Below, piece after piece: positions 6,873-15,193 of a stretch of DNA of 31,071 nucleotides. The notes beneath the pieces are model-generated. The model saw nothing but the letters and a program-made list of their open reading frames with translations. It was not told the DNA's origin and ran no database searches. A program made the position numbers and the translations under genes. How positions within the stretch are numbered: the stretch's first letter is position 1; each line of letters opens with the position of its first letter. The DNA comes from a virus: positions 1 to 31,071 of IMG/VR virus record IMGVR_UViG_3300045051_001003. The stretch is one strand, 5' to 3'.

Positions 6873-8300
6873 ATGGGTAAAAAAGACAATTCAGAAATAA
6901 CAACAGATGCAGAACCAGTAAAAGAAAATAAAATATTACCACCGGGTTCATTGCCTCAATCAGTGCTGGATATTAATAAGAAATTTAAAACAACAAAGAT
7001 TACTACTCTTGATAAAGCTAAATCTTTTATTCTTAAAAGAATGTTTAGTGGTTCTATTTTTGTAGATGAATTATCAGGAGGTGGATGGGGATATAAAAGA
7101 ATTCACATGTTATATGGGTATCGTTCAAGTGGGAAAAATGCATTATTGAATCAAACAATGGCATATAATCAAAGAATATGCAGACATTGTTTAGGAGTAT
7201 TACCAGAAGATTATAATAATGAACATGATAGACATGCAGTTTTTCTTAGATATGTTTTAGGTTTGCCTGAATGTAAATGTTCTAATCCTGAAGGTAAAAT
7301 TTTTTGGGTGCTGGATTATGAAAAAGCATTAGCTATAGAAGGACAAAAAGTAATTATTGTAAAAAGTATAACTGACAAGAAAACAGAAGAAAAAGTGCTT
7401 GAAGATTTCTATGATACTAATGTTCAAAGATTAGATGAATTGGCACAAAAACAAAAACTTTCAGAAGAAGAAGTAGCTGAAGCTAAAGCTATTGAAAAAT
7501 GGATTAAAGGATTAAGTATAGAAGAGCAGGAAATCATACACGAATCTACAACAGATTATCTTGTTAAATGCGGAGTAAGAGTTAATAAGTTATTAGTTTC
7601 AGATCCTGAAGATACAGAAGAAGGAGTTGAAATGGTTCGTCCTATTATAAAAGATCAAGCAGTTGATGGAATCATATGGGACAGTCTTCAAGCGTCTGTT
7701 CCAAGATATGTAAAAGACAGAGATGCTGCAGATGCTACTATGGGTGCAGAAAGTAAAGCTAATGGATTATTAATGCGTCATATTTTCAGTGCATATGCTG
7801 CAAAAGATTTGGAAGATGAACAAGAAGCATATAAACCTGCATTCTTTATTAATAGCCAAATGAGAAGCTCTATCGGTGGATTTATTGCTAAACAAGATAC
7901 TTTTTCTGGAGGACATGCTGTTGCTCATGCTAACTCACTTATACTGGAACTTAAAAAAGAAAAGTATGTAAAAGCAGATGGAACAGATGCTCCTTTTACA
8001 GAATCTTTTTATGGGCAGAAAATCAGAGTAAGAGCAGAGAAAAATAAGCTTGCTGCTCCCGGTGATATGTTTGAAATTGTTTATTATTTTAAAGATGGAG
8101 ATTTCTGTAAAACAGGTGAAATAGACCATACATCTGAAATAATTACATTAGGTATTGAGAAAGGTGTTATAAGAAGAGAAGGAAATTCATATTTTCCAAC
8201 TGATACAGACAAATTTGTTGGAAAAGAAAAACTGATTACTTTTTTTAGAGAAAACCCTGAATTTGTTGGTAAAGTTTATAGAAATATTAAAGGACAATAA
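6873..8300 (+). CDS. RecA/UvsX-like recombinase with apparent zinc-binding insertion
   Basis: The 475-residue protein follows the RecA plan: P-loop G82-YRSSGKN (Walker A, but with Asn89 where Thr/Ser is expected), WVLDYEKAL (145-153, matching FIDAEHAL of RecA), Walker B DGIIWDS (265-271), FINSQMR (325-331, the INQ-R element) and GGHAVAHANSLILEL (346-360). The C-terminal GDFCKTGEIDHTSEIITLGI segment matches the end of the RecA core. Between P-loop and WVLDYE there is an insertion with Cys103-x2-Cys106 and Cys134-x-Cys136, a likely zinc site. An acidic coiled helix pair (170-225) is also inserted. It should pair homologous strands in recombination-dependent replication. AAAGGAG precedes the ATG. 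Confidence 0.85.
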   Translation: MGKKDNSEITTDAEPVKENKILPPGSLPQSVLDINKKFKTTKITTLDKAKSFILKRMFSGSIFVDELSGGGWGYKRIHMLYGYRSSGKNALLNQTMAYNQRICRHCLGVLPEDYNNEHDRHAVFLRYVLGLPECKCSNPEGKIFWVLDYEKALAIEGQKVIIVKSITDKKTEEKVLEDFYDTNVQRLDELAQKQKLSEEEVAEAKAIEKWIKGLSIEEQEIIHESTTDYLVKCGVRVNKLLVSDPEDTEEGVEMVRPIIKDQAVDGIIWDSLQASVPRYVKDRDAADATMGAESKANGLLMRHIFSAYAAKDLEDEQEAYKPAFFINSQMRSSIGGFIAKQDTFSGGHAVAHANSLILELKKEKYVKADGTDAPFTESFYGQKIRVRAEKNKLAAPGDMFEIVYYFKDGDFCKTGEIDHTSEIITLGIEKGVIRREGNSYFPTDTDKFVGKEKLITFFRENPEFVGKVYRNIKGQ

Positions 8301-8301
8301 C

Positions 8302-8553
8302 ATGAAAGTAGAAACAGATAATGAAATAGTATTAAAATTTTTATTAGATAGTTATGAAAGTGTTAAAGATGAAAAAATTATTATGAGTTTAAAAGAAACA
8401 ATAGAAACAATTATAGACTCTGTTTTTCTTGAAGCACTTTATGATGGAGATAGAAAAGAATTATTATCTAATGCATTATCTGTTATGTTGTCTCTTTCTT
8501 TATATATGAAAGACAATCCAAATCTTTTAAATGAGGATAGAAAAATACATTGA
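8302..8553 (+). CDS. Hypothetical small helical protein
   Basis: An 83-residue all-helical, acidic protein (ETDNEIVLKFLLDSYESVKD... LSNALSVMLSLSLYMKDNP). The ATG at 8302 directly follows the recombinase stop; an in-frame ATG at 8263 would lie inside that gene. No family recognised. It sits between the RecA-like protein and a PD-(D/E)XK nuclease with a TTGA end-to-start overlap, so it belongs to the recombination cluster by position only. Confidence 0.55.
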   Translation: MKVETDNEIVLKFLLDSYESVKDEKIIMSLKETIETIIDSVFLEALYDGDRKELLSNALSVMLSLSLYMKDNPNLLNEDRKIH

Positions 8554-9209
8554 AAACACCTTATATAAAACACTACTCTCCTTTTGAGTTTAATGAATTA
8601 ACTAAAGGAAATAAAGGGGAAATGAGAACAGATATATTAAGGGCTAAATATTCAGAAGAGGTAGTAGAAGAATATTTAAGAGTAAATGGTATTTATGTAA
8701 TAGAAAGAGATGATAAGTATACAGGTAAGTTTGATATTAAATGCAGTGATGGATGTTCTTATGAGATAAAAGATGAAAGTTATAATTATGATGAAAAAAG
8801 TGGAAATATTGCTCTTGAGATAGGTAAACTTAAAACTAATCTTGAAGTATTATCTCAAGATACGCTGGAGTATATTTACAAAAATAATCTTTATCAAAAA
8901 TCATCTTTATTAATAAGTGATTCTACTTTTCATATGTGGAATATTAAGATACAAGCTAAAAAAATAGTACCTGTACAAATATCAACTAAAAGGATATTAA
9001 ATGAAATATTTCCTTTGCGTACTCGATTTTCATATACAAGTAATAAAACAGGAGATAAAAGGTCATTCTTAGCATTAGTAAAAATAAAAGATTTCATAGA
9101 AAATTGTGATTGCTTTTTAGACATGTCTCACAGTAAGTGGGCAAATGATTATTTATGGGATAAAGAAGAGATATTAAATATATTAACCGAAAAGGAAAGA
9201 CATGATTAA
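8550..9209 (+). CDS. PD-(D/E)XK-type nuclease (TTG start)
   Basis: A 219-residue protein. The segment FDIKCSDGCSYEIKDE (61-76) places Asp62, Glu72 and Lys74 as a D...E-x-K catalytic triad. It is followed by SGNIALEIGK (84-93), reminiscent of the sGNIfiE segment of several phage PD-(D/E)XK nucleases. The gene starts with TTG in a TTGA overlap with the upstream stop; GAGG at 8533-8536 is somewhat distant. It ends 8 bp inside a DNA methyltransferase gene. It could be a recombination nuclease or, given that neighbour, one half of a restriction-modification-like pair. Fold prediction moderate; role uncertain. Confidence 0.6.
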   Translation: MKTPYIKHYSPFEFNELTKGNKGEMRTDILRAKYSEEVVEEYLRVNGIYVIERDDKYTGKFDIKCSDGCSYEIKDESYNYDEKSGNIALEIGKLKTNLEVLSQDTLEYIYKNNLYQKSSLLISDSTFHMWNIKIQAKKIVPVQISTKRILNEIFPLRTRFSYTSNKTGDKRSFLALVKIKDFIENCDCFLDMSHSKWANDYLWDKEEILNILTEKERHD

Positions 9210-10161
9210 AGATAATAAAATTTATTGTGGAGATAATGTAGAAATTTTAAAAACATTTCCTGATAATTGTATTGATTGTGTTGTTACAAGTCCACCATAT
9301 GATTCTGCTCGTACATATAAAGGATATAGCTTCAGATTTGAGAAAGTAGCTATAGAACTATATAGAGTATTAAAAGAAGGTGGAGTTGTTGTTTGGAATG
9401 TAAATGATGAAACTGTTAAAGGTAGTGAAAGTCTTACATCATTTAAACAAGCTATCTTCTTTGTTGAAGAATGTAGATTTAGATTACATGATACTATGTA
9501 TTATGAAAAAAATAGCTCATCATTTCCTGCTAAAGCAAACGGTAATAGATATACACAAACAATAGAATATGTTTTTATATTATCTAAAGGTGCTCCTAAA
9601 ACTGCTAAATTAATATGTGATAAAAAGAATAGATGGGAAGGTTGGAAAGGATTTGGAAAAACAACCATGAGAAATAAAGAAGGTGAATTGGTTGAATATG
9701 ATAAGAAACCTACTCCTGAATATTCCCCTCGTAATAACATATGGAGATATAATACTGGAAAAGGGTTTAGTTCTAAAGGAGATACAGCATCTCAGCATCC
9801 TGCTATTATGCCTATAGGATTAGCAGTAGACCATATAAGAACATGGACACAGGAAGGGGATATTGTTTTAGATCCTTTTAATGGTTCGGGTACTACAATC
9901 TGTGCTTCTAAATTTATGAACAGAAAATATATAGGAATTGATGTATCAGAAGAATATTGTAAATTAGCAGAAGAGAGATTAAAAGAAAAAATAGATATTG
10001 AAGATATTATAAGAAAGAATGCGGAAATACAAGCAGGAAGATACCCACAAGATTCTCAAAAAAAAGAAGTTAAATCTGTTACAGATATTAATGTAGAAAT
10101 AAAACAAACAGCAGAAAAACAAATTAAAGATTTGGAACAAGGTAAATTATTTGGACAATAA
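9202..10161 (+). CDS. DNA methyltransferase, N4-cytosine/N6-adenine type
   Basis: The 319-residue enzyme has the catalytic motif TSPPYD (Ser30-Pro-Pro-Tyr33) near the N-terminus and the AdoMet-binding motif DPFNGSGTT at 224-232. This order is that of the beta class. SPPY is usual for N4-cytosine enzymes but also occurs among N6-adenine ones. RKYIGIDVSEEYCKLAEERL after the FxGxG motif is the standard next strand and helix. The last about 60 residues are a charged extension beyond the core. Methylation probably protects phage DNA from host restriction or a phage nuclease. It overlaps the nuclease gene by 8 bp and the next gene by 11 bp. Confidence 0.9.
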   Translation: MIKDNKIYCGDNVEILKTFPDNCIDCVVTSPPYDSARTYKGYSFRFEKVAIELYRVLKEGGVVVWNVNDETVKGSESLTSFKQAIFFVEECRFRLHDTMYYEKNSSSFPAKANGNRYTQTIEYVFILSKGAPKTAKLICDKKNRWEGWKGFGKTTMRNKEGELVEYDKKPTPEYSPRNNIWRYNTGKGFSSKGDTASQHPAIMPIGLAVDHIRTWTQEGDIVLDPFNGSGTTICASKFMNRKYIGIDVSEEYCKLAEERLKEKIDIEDIIRKNAEIQAGRYPQDSQKKEVKSVTDINVEIKQTAEKQIKDLEQGKLFGQ

Positions 10162-10615
10162 AAAAATATCAAGAAAAAGAGAACAAAAAGCATCTAATGA
10201 TATTGGTGGTAAAGCACATATTAATAGTGGGGCTATGTGGTTTCGTAAAAGTGATTTAAGTAATGATTTTTGGCAAATTGAAGATAAATTTACATGGGAT
10301 AATAAATATTCTATAAAATATTCTATTTTAAAGAAAATAGAAAAAGAAGCAATGAGATTAGAAAAATTACCTGCATTAAGGTTTGGATTTGAAAACGAAA
10401 AAAGAGATTATGCTGTAATAGAAACAAAGCACTTTAAAAATACAAATAAAGTAATTGTGTATACAACTAATAAAAATAGTATTCCTTTTCAAATAGAAGA
10501 TTTAATAAAAATGGTAAATGATGGTTTTTTATATGAAATTGTATTTGAAAAATTTAATAAAAAGTATTATATTATGGCATGGGAATATTTTTTAGAAATT
10601 TACGAGGAGGTTTAA
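10151..10615 (+). CDS. Holliday junction resolvase-like PD-(D/E)XK nuclease (TTG start)
   Basis: A 154-residue protein. After a basic N-terminus and SNDIGGKAHINSGAMWF (15-31) come Asp35 and QIEDK (Glu44-x-Lys46), a D-x8-E-x-K active-site pattern. A helix ILKKIEKEAMRLEKLPALRFGF follows (59-80). This arrangement (Gly/Ser motif, D, ExK, then a helix leading into a P-A-L strand) is that of small phage Hjc-like resolvases. It would resolve recombination or replication branches before packaging. The start is TTG with AAGG upstream, overlapping the methyltransferase end. No ATG is available near this position. Confidence 0.55.
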   Translation: MDNKKISRKREQKASNDIGGKAHINSGAMWFRKSDLSNDFWQIEDKFTWDNKYSIKYSILKKIEKEAMRLEKLPALRFGFENEKRDYAVIETKHFKNTNKVIVYTTNKNSIPFQIEDLIKMVNDGFLYEIVFEKFNKKYYIMAWEYFLEIYEEV

Positions 10616-10789
10616 ATGAATAGAGAAGATTTTGTATGTGAAAAATGTAATCAGGTAATAGAACATAATAAAATAAATTCTAAAGATAATTTTCCTGAAA
10701 AAATTGAATGTCCATTTTGTAAAGAGCTAAGTGCTAGAAGAAAATGGAGTGGAAAAATAATAATTCCTCAAAATTTTAAGGCGGTTTAA
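10616..10789 (+). CDS. Small zinc ribbon protein
   Basis: A 57-residue product with Cys8-x2-Cys11 and Cys32-x2-Cys35. The second pair is followed by ...SARRKWSGKIIIPQNFKAV. Two CxxC knuckles about 20 residues apart make a zinc ribbon. The layout resembles small FmdB-type zinc ribbon proteins found in phages. Start supported by GAGGAGG six bases upstream. It lies between the resolvase-like gene and the helicase loader. Possibly a nucleic-acid or protein adaptor; function unknown. Confidence 0.65.
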   Translation: MNREDFVCEKCNQVIEHNKINSKDNFPEKIECPFCKELSARRKWSGKIIIPQNFKAV

Positions 10790-10793
10790 TATA

Positions 10794-11525
10794 TTGGAAA
10801 AATGTAAAAATTGTAATGGTTCAGGTTATATAGAAGTTATTAATGAAGAAGATGGTGAAACTTACATGAAGATATGTGATTGTAAGAAACAATCTTTTAC
10901 TGAAGACACTCTTAAAAGAAAATTAGTGGATGCAAGAATACCTATTGAGTATCATAAATACACTATTGAAGATTATGAGAGATTACCATTTGGTCCTTCT
11001 ATTGAAAAAGAAAATGAAAAAGGAATAACTATCATAAAAAAGATAGTAGCAGAACCTGCATTTTTTGAAGATAATTTTAAATTACTTTGGATATGGGGAA
11101 CAGATCCTAATTCATGTCATACTTCATTAGCAATAATAATAGCGAAAGCATTAATGCGACATGGACATATGGTTAGATTTATATCTATGCAAAATCTAGT
11201 ACAAATGATTATGGATTTTGAAAATAAAGATGCATTAAAAGAATTTCATAGATTTGATACATTTATTATTGATGATGCTTGTGATACTACTAGAACTTTT
11301 ATTAGTACAAAAAGTGAGTATATAAAAACTAATTTAATAGAATTTTTCTCTTCTAATCTTACAAATGATAAAAAGTTTATATGTACATCTAATGTTGATG
11401 TTAACAGTATTGATAATGTTTTTAAAGATATTAAATTTATTATAAATAGATATGCATATGAAATAAAATTACAAGGAGATATTTCTTCATATCTTCAAAG
11501 TAAGATAAGTGGAGGTATAAAATGA
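10794..11525 (+). CDS. DnaC-like helicase loader with degenerate Walker A (TTG start)
   Basis: The 243-residue protein starts with a Cys knuckle, C4-x2-C7-NGSGY ... C28-x-C30, often seen at the N-terminus of DnaC/DnaI-type loaders. The AAA+ part has strand LLWIWG then TDPNSCHTSLAIIIAKAL, where GxGKT is expected; His109 occupies the place of the P-loop lysine. Walker B is FIIDD (157-161) and a sensor-like CTSN is at 197-200. Position just before DnaB supports a loader role. Loss of the lysine suggests weak or no ATP hydrolysis. TTG at 10794 is the start that keeps the Cys knuckle; the spacing to AAGGCGG is ordinary. Confidence 0.72.
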   Translation: MEKCKNCNGSGYIEVINEEDGETYMKICDCKKQSFTEDTLKRKLVDARIPIEYHKYTIEDYERLPFGPSIEKENEKGITIIKKIVAEPAFFEDNFKLLWIWGTDPNSCHTSLAIIIAKALMRHGHMVRFISMQNLVQMIMDFENKDALKEFHRFDTFIIDDACDTTRTFISTKSEYIKTNLIEFFSSNLTNDKKFICTSNVDVNSIDNVFKDIKFIINRYAYEIKLQGDISSYLQSKISGGIK

Positions 11526-11737
11526 GTTATATATGTAGTTATAAATGTGCAGATGTAAAATTTGATGTTTATGATACTGAAAGAATTAATAAAAGTATTA
11601 CTAATTATTTATTTTATATAACTCCTAATAAGCTCGTTGAAGTACAAAAATACTTAATTGAAAATAATATACCTTTTATAGACTCTCCAGAACAAATGAA
11701 TTTACTTATTGAAAAAAATTTAATAGGTATTTATTAA
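11522..11737 (+). CDS. Hypothetical protein
   Basis: A 71-residue protein starting in an ATGA overlap with the loader. It shows alternating strands and helices: SYICSYKCADVKFDVYD, a helix around residues 38-48 (LVEVQKYLIENNI), and a short C-terminal helix. The mix suggests a small alpha/beta fold, but no family is recognised. It is the last gene before the tandem repeat upstream of the replicative helicase. Confidence 0.55.
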   Translation: MSYICSYKCADVKFDVYDTERINKSITNYLFYITPNKLVEVQKYLIENNIPFIDSPEQMNLLIEKNLIGIY

Positions 11738-11738
11738 G

Positions 11739-11786
11739 CAGAATAAACTTGTAACTGCACAACAGAATAAACTTGTAAGAGTACAA
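11739..11786 (+). repeat. Two tandem 24-bp repeats with dyad symmetry, upstream of the helicase gene
   Basis: Two 24-bp units abut at 11739-11762 and 11763-11786. They share CAGAATAAACTTGTAA and end in ACAA. Each ends in an inverted repeat: TTGTA-AGAG-TACAA (11773-11786) in the second and TTGT-N6-ACAA (11749-11762) in the first. A much weaker third copy may run from 11787 into the helicase start. The units fill a 71-bp intergenic gap, the largest in the first 25 kb. Iteron-like binding sites for a replication protein or a tandem operator for the helicase gene are the two obvious readings. Confidence 0.75.
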
Positions 11787-11808
11787 CACTTTAAACTAAG
11801 GATACTAC

Positions 11809-13254
11809 ATGAAAGATATAAGCGGAATAGCAAAAGATTTTTCTTTACCTATAGATGAAGATAATGAATCAGTTGTAATCTCTAGTGCAATACAATCTAA
11901 AGAGAATTTAGATATTTTTTGCAAAAGAGTTGATTATAGAGAATTAAGAAAACTTGAATATAAAACAATAGCCTATGCACTACATGAAATACATGATAAA
12001 AAACTAGAAGTAAATATAGATGCTATTTTATTGTATTCAAAGTCTAGCCCAGTTAACAGCACAATTGATTATAAATTTATTAATGAATTAATTACTAATT
12101 TCCCTGTTGTTCCTAAAGAAAATTTAGAAGAACATATAACAAATTTAAAAACAAGTACAGTAAAAGCTAATGTTGTACAAAGTGTATTTAGCAGTATCTA
12201 TAAAGATTGTTTAGATCCAAGAACTGATTTAACCAAGATAGATAAAGATGTAGAATATGTTAAAACCTTAATTAAAAATGGTTTTAACTCTAATAAACTT
12301 GAATTTAAAAACACAGAAGAATTAGTATTAGATTATATAGCAGCTAAAGCAAGAAATGAAGAAAAAAGAACAACAGGATATTCGATATTAGATAAACATT
12401 TAGTAGAAGGATTTAAAGAAGGACAAATAACAACAGTATGTGCATTACCGGGATTAGGTAAAAGTAGTTTTGTATTATCTATGATGAATAACCTTGGAAA
12501 TAAGAAAATACCTACAGCTCAATTTGCTATGGAAATGCCTAATATGTCTATTATGCATAAGTTCCTTGCATTTGGCTCTAGACTTCCTATTAATACTGTT
12601 ATACATAAACCTGAAGATTTATCACCTGAAGAATTAATAGCTTATGAAGAAGCTATTAGGATGCTTAAGTTAAAAAGTATATATTTAAATGATAAACCAA
12701 CTGTTCCTCTATCTTATATTAGAGAACAGATTACTATGTTACAGGATTTTTTAAAAACACAGTATTTAGTAGTGTCTATAGACTTGTTTGGTAAAATAAA
12801 AGATTTACAAGGTTCAGATAATTTTGCAAGAGATTATGAAAAGAGCTTAAATGAAGTTCAGAGAATGGTAAGAGAACTTGGTGTGCATATGATTTTAGTT
12901 GCACAGATAAATCGTTCAGTTGCTCAAAGAAAATGGAGCAGGCCTAAAATGTCTGATTTAAAAAATGCAGGGGCATTAGAAGAAGTATCAGATTTAATTT
13001 TTGGTATACATCGTCCAAATTATGATCCTGAAGTTGCATTAAGAGCAAAATTTAAGAAAACAGAAACAGACATGCAACATATTGAAGAAAGTCCAGATAA
13101 GGATTTAGCTGAAATAATCTTTCTTAAACAAAGAATGGGTGAAGGTAATCTTATAGTTAATTTTAAGTTTGATCCTGATACAACTAGATTTATTCCTTTT
13201 CTCGATGAAGAACAGGAATTTCTTAATTCTCAAAAGTTTAATGAGGAAGATTAA
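11809..13254 (+). CDS. dnaB: Replicative DNA helicase (DnaB family)
   Basis: The 481-residue protein has the two DnaB parts. The N-terminal helical domain covers about 1-150. The RecA-like C-terminal ATPase starts at RTTGYSILDKHLVEGFKEGQ and carries Walker A ALPGLGKSS (212-220), FAMEMP (239-244), Walker B VVSIDLF (321-327) and the conserved block QINRSV... PKMSDLKNAGALEEVSDLIFGIHR (367-402). LAEIIFLKQRMGEGN (433-447) contains the usual arginine-finger region. It forms a hexamer and unwinds DNA at the fork. A loader gene lies upstream and a primase gene downstream. AAGGA precedes the ATG. Confidence 0.95.
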   Translation: MKDISGIAKDFSLPIDEDNESVVISSAIQSKENLDIFCKRVDYRELRKLEYKTIAYALHEIHDKKLEVNIDAILLYSKSSPVNSTIDYKFINELITNFPVVPKENLEEHITNLKTSTVKANVVQSVFSSIYKDCLDPRTDLTKIDKDVEYVKTLIKNGFNSNKLEFKNTEELVLDYIAAKARNEEKRTTGYSILDKHLVEGFKEGQITTVCALPGLGKSSFVLSMMNNLGNKKIPTAQFAMEMPNMSIMHKFLAFGSRLPINTVIHKPEDLSPEELIAYEEAIRMLKLKSIYLNDKPTVPLSYIREQITMLQDFLKTQYLVVSIDLFGKIKDLQGSDNFARDYEKSLNEVQRMVRELGVHMILVAQINRSVAQRKWSRPKMSDLKNAGALEEVSDLIFGIHRPNYDPEVALRAKFKKTETDMQHIEESPDKDLAEIIFLKQRMGEGNLIVNFKFDPDTTRFIPFLDEEQEFLNSQKFNEED

Positions 13255-14030
13255 TGGAATTAAATAATATTTATAATATAGATTGTTTAGAAGGTATTAA
13301 ACAATTAAATGATAGTTCTATTAATTTAGTTATTACTTCTCCTCCTTATAATGTAGATTTAGGTAATAATAAATATAACAAGAGTCCATATAATTTGTAT
13401 AACGACAATAAAGAACATAAGGATTATATTGCATGGTTAAAAGAAATATTTTACAATTTAAAAGATAAATTAACAGATGATGGTAGAGTAGTTATTAATA
13501 TAGGTGATGGTAAAAATGGAGCAATAGCAACACATTCAGATATTATACAATTTATGGTATATGAATTAAATTATATTTTAATGTCACAAATTATATGGAA
13601 TAAATCTCAAATTGGAAATAGAACGAGTTGGGGTAGCTGGATGTCTCCAAGTTGTCCATCGTTCCCAACACCATTTGAGTACATCTTAGTATTTGCTAAT
13701 AAATCTAAAAAATTATTACATGAAGGTAAAACAGACCTAGAAGAAAAAGAGTTTATAAATTGGGGTTTTGCTATATGGGAAATGTTGCCTGAAGTTAAAA
13801 TGAAAAGATATGGACATCCTGCAATGTTTCCTGAAGAATTAGCTCGTAGATGTATAAAAATGTTTAGTTATGTAGGAGATACAGTTTTAGATGTTTTTTC
13901 TGGAATGGGAACTACTTGTTATGTAGCAAAATCATTAAAAAGAAATTACATTGGGTTTGAGTTATCTAAGGAATACTGTAACAAGTCATTAGAAAGAATT
14001 GATTTAATGCAGGAAGCCTTATTTGATTAA
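13254..14030 (+). CDS. DNA methyltransferase, N4-cytosine/N6-adenine type
   Basis: A 258-residue enzyme of the beta order: catalytic TSPPYN with Ser29-Pro-Pro-Tyr32, then DVFSGMGTT (213-221) for AdoMet, then RNYIGFELSKEY. The insert around residues 113-145 (IIWNKSQIGNRTSWGSWM... TPFEYILVF) is the usual region between motifs. The start overlaps the helicase stop by one base (TAATG). It lies between helicase and primase, so the methyl mark is made together with replication. It is clearly distinct from the methyltransferase at 9202 and shares more of its start (NNIYNxDC) with the one at 21182. Confidence 0.9.
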   Translation: MELNNIYNIDCLEGIKQLNDSSINLVITSPPYNVDLGNNKYNKSPYNLYNDNKEHKDYIAWLKEIFYNLKDKLTDDGRVVINIGDGKNGAIATHSDIIQFMVYELNYILMSQIIWNKSQIGNRTSWGSWMSPSCPSFPTPFEYILVFANKSKKLLHEGKTDLEEKEFINWGFAIWEMLPEVKMKRYGHPAMFPEELARRCIKMFSYVGDTVLDVFSGMGTTCYVAKSLKRNYIGFELSKEYCNKSLERIDLMQEALFD

Positions 14031-14039
14031 AAGGATAAT

Positions 14040-14966
14040 ATGAAAATAGATGTTATAAAAATATTAGAAACTTTAAAAGTAGATTACAAATCTGCAGGTG
14101 AAAATAATGTATGGATAAAATGTATTAATCCATATCATGATGATAGTAGTCCTAGTATGCATTTACACACATCAAAAGGAATAATGCATTGTTTTTCTTG
14201 TGGTTATAAAGGATTTATTACAGAACTTATTAAACAACATTTAAATACTACTGATGAAATAGAAACCTTATATTTTCTTCATCAATTTGCTACAGGCATA
14301 GGTTCAAGTTTTGATAGAACTCAATACAAGAAAGAAATAGAATCTAAAATTGAAGAGAAAAAAGGCATAGATTTTCCTAAACATAGAAGTGCAGTTAACA
14401 ATCCTTATTTAATTAAAAGAGGGTTTTCTAATAAAGAAATAGAAGATTGGAATATGGGAGTTATTAACGATTCCGAATATTTTAAAAACAATGGATGGAT
14501 ATATGTTCCTATTAACCAAGATGGTGAGTTAAGAAATTATTTTATGAGAAATCCTTTTGGAAGTGATAAGTTGTATGGTCCTTATCCTAAAAGAGATTTA
14601 CTTGTAGGTATTGATAGAGGTACTGAAGATAAAATATACGTATTAGAAGGAATATTTAAAATGATTGCTTTTAGAAGAACGAGAGCATTTGCTGTTTCTT
14701 CTTTAGGTAATCAGTTATCAAAAGAACAATTAAAATTATTAAAACAATTTAAAACAGTAGTAATAGTTCCCGATAATGATACAGCAGGATTCGTACTGGT
14801 ACGAACAGCAAAGTCATTACTATATAATGTAGATCTAAGAGTTTGTACATTACCTTTAAATAAAAAAGATGCTGATGAATGTACATTAGACGAATTATTA
14901 TATGCTCAATTAAATGAAGTACCAATAAAAGAATATTTATCAAAAAAATTAATAAAAATTGCTTGA
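14040..14966 (+). CDS. DNA primase, DnaG/TOPRIM type
   Basis: The 308-residue protein has a CHC2-type zinc site: Cys28, His33, Cys51 and Cys54 (CINPYHDD... HCFSCGYKG). The TOPRIM fold follows with IYVLEGIF (Glu203) and VIVPDNDTAG (Asp245, Asp247), the metal-binding acids for RNA primer synthesis. It is about half the length of bacterial DnaG and lacks the C-terminal helicase-interaction domain, as is common in phages. AAAGGATAAT precedes the ATG. Its TGA stop lies in TTGACA, but there is no usable -10 site for a promoter there. Confidence 0.9.
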   Translation: MKIDVIKILETLKVDYKSAGENNVWIKCINPYHDDSSPSMHLHTSKGIMHCFSCGYKGFITELIKQHLNTTDEIETLYFLHQFATGIGSSFDRTQYKKEIESKIEEKKGIDFPKHRSAVNNPYLIKRGFSNKEIEDWNMGVINDSEYFKNNGWIYVPINQDGELRNYFMRNPFGSDKLYGPYPKRDLLVGIDRGTEDKIYVLEGIFKMIAFRRTRAFAVSSLGNQLSKEQLKLLKQFKTVVIVPDNDTAGFVLVRTAKSLLYNVDLRVCTLPLNKKDADECTLDELLYAQLNEVPIKEYLSKKLIKIA

Positions 14967-14988
14967 CAGTTTTTAGTAGGAGAATAGT

Positions 14989-15192
14989 ATGGATTTAATT
15001 AAAGTTGCAAGTAGTAATATTGATAGTATCGGTTTCGATGAAAATGGTTTGACAGTTAGATTTAAGTCTGGAAGTATGTACCAATATGGAGATGTAGATT
15101 TGGCAATGTATAATGAATTTTTAAATTCAGAGTCAAAAGGAAAATTTTTTAATACTAAAATAAAAAATAAAACTTATGTTAAGGTAGGGTAA
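14989..15192 (+). CDS. KTSC domain protein
   Basis: A 67-residue protein matching the KTSC pattern over its whole length: VASSNIDSIGFDENGLTVRF, SGSMYQYGDV, then a helix and SESKGKFFNTKIKNKTY. The domain is named after fused lysyl-tRNA synthetase C-terminal parts and is widespread in phages as a free-standing beta protein. Its biochemical role is not established. A GGAG lies eight bases before the ATG. The gene begins a cluster of small genes leading to the tubulin-like gene. Confidence 0.8.
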   Translation: MDLIKVASSNIDSIGFDENGLTVRFKSGSMYQYGDVDLAMYNEFLNSESKGKFFNTKIKNKTYVKVG

Positions 15193-15193
15193 T

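Noticed and set aside
11739-11786. CRISPR array
   Set aside because: The two units abut directly with no spacers and no cas genes are present.
14963-14991. Perfect TTGACA at the end of the primase gene as a promoter for the KTSC gene
   Set aside because: The only -10 candidate (TAGTAT) overlaps the ATG itself, so transcription would begin inside the gene, and the gene has a normal Shine-Dalgarno. TTGACA arises from the TGA stop context.
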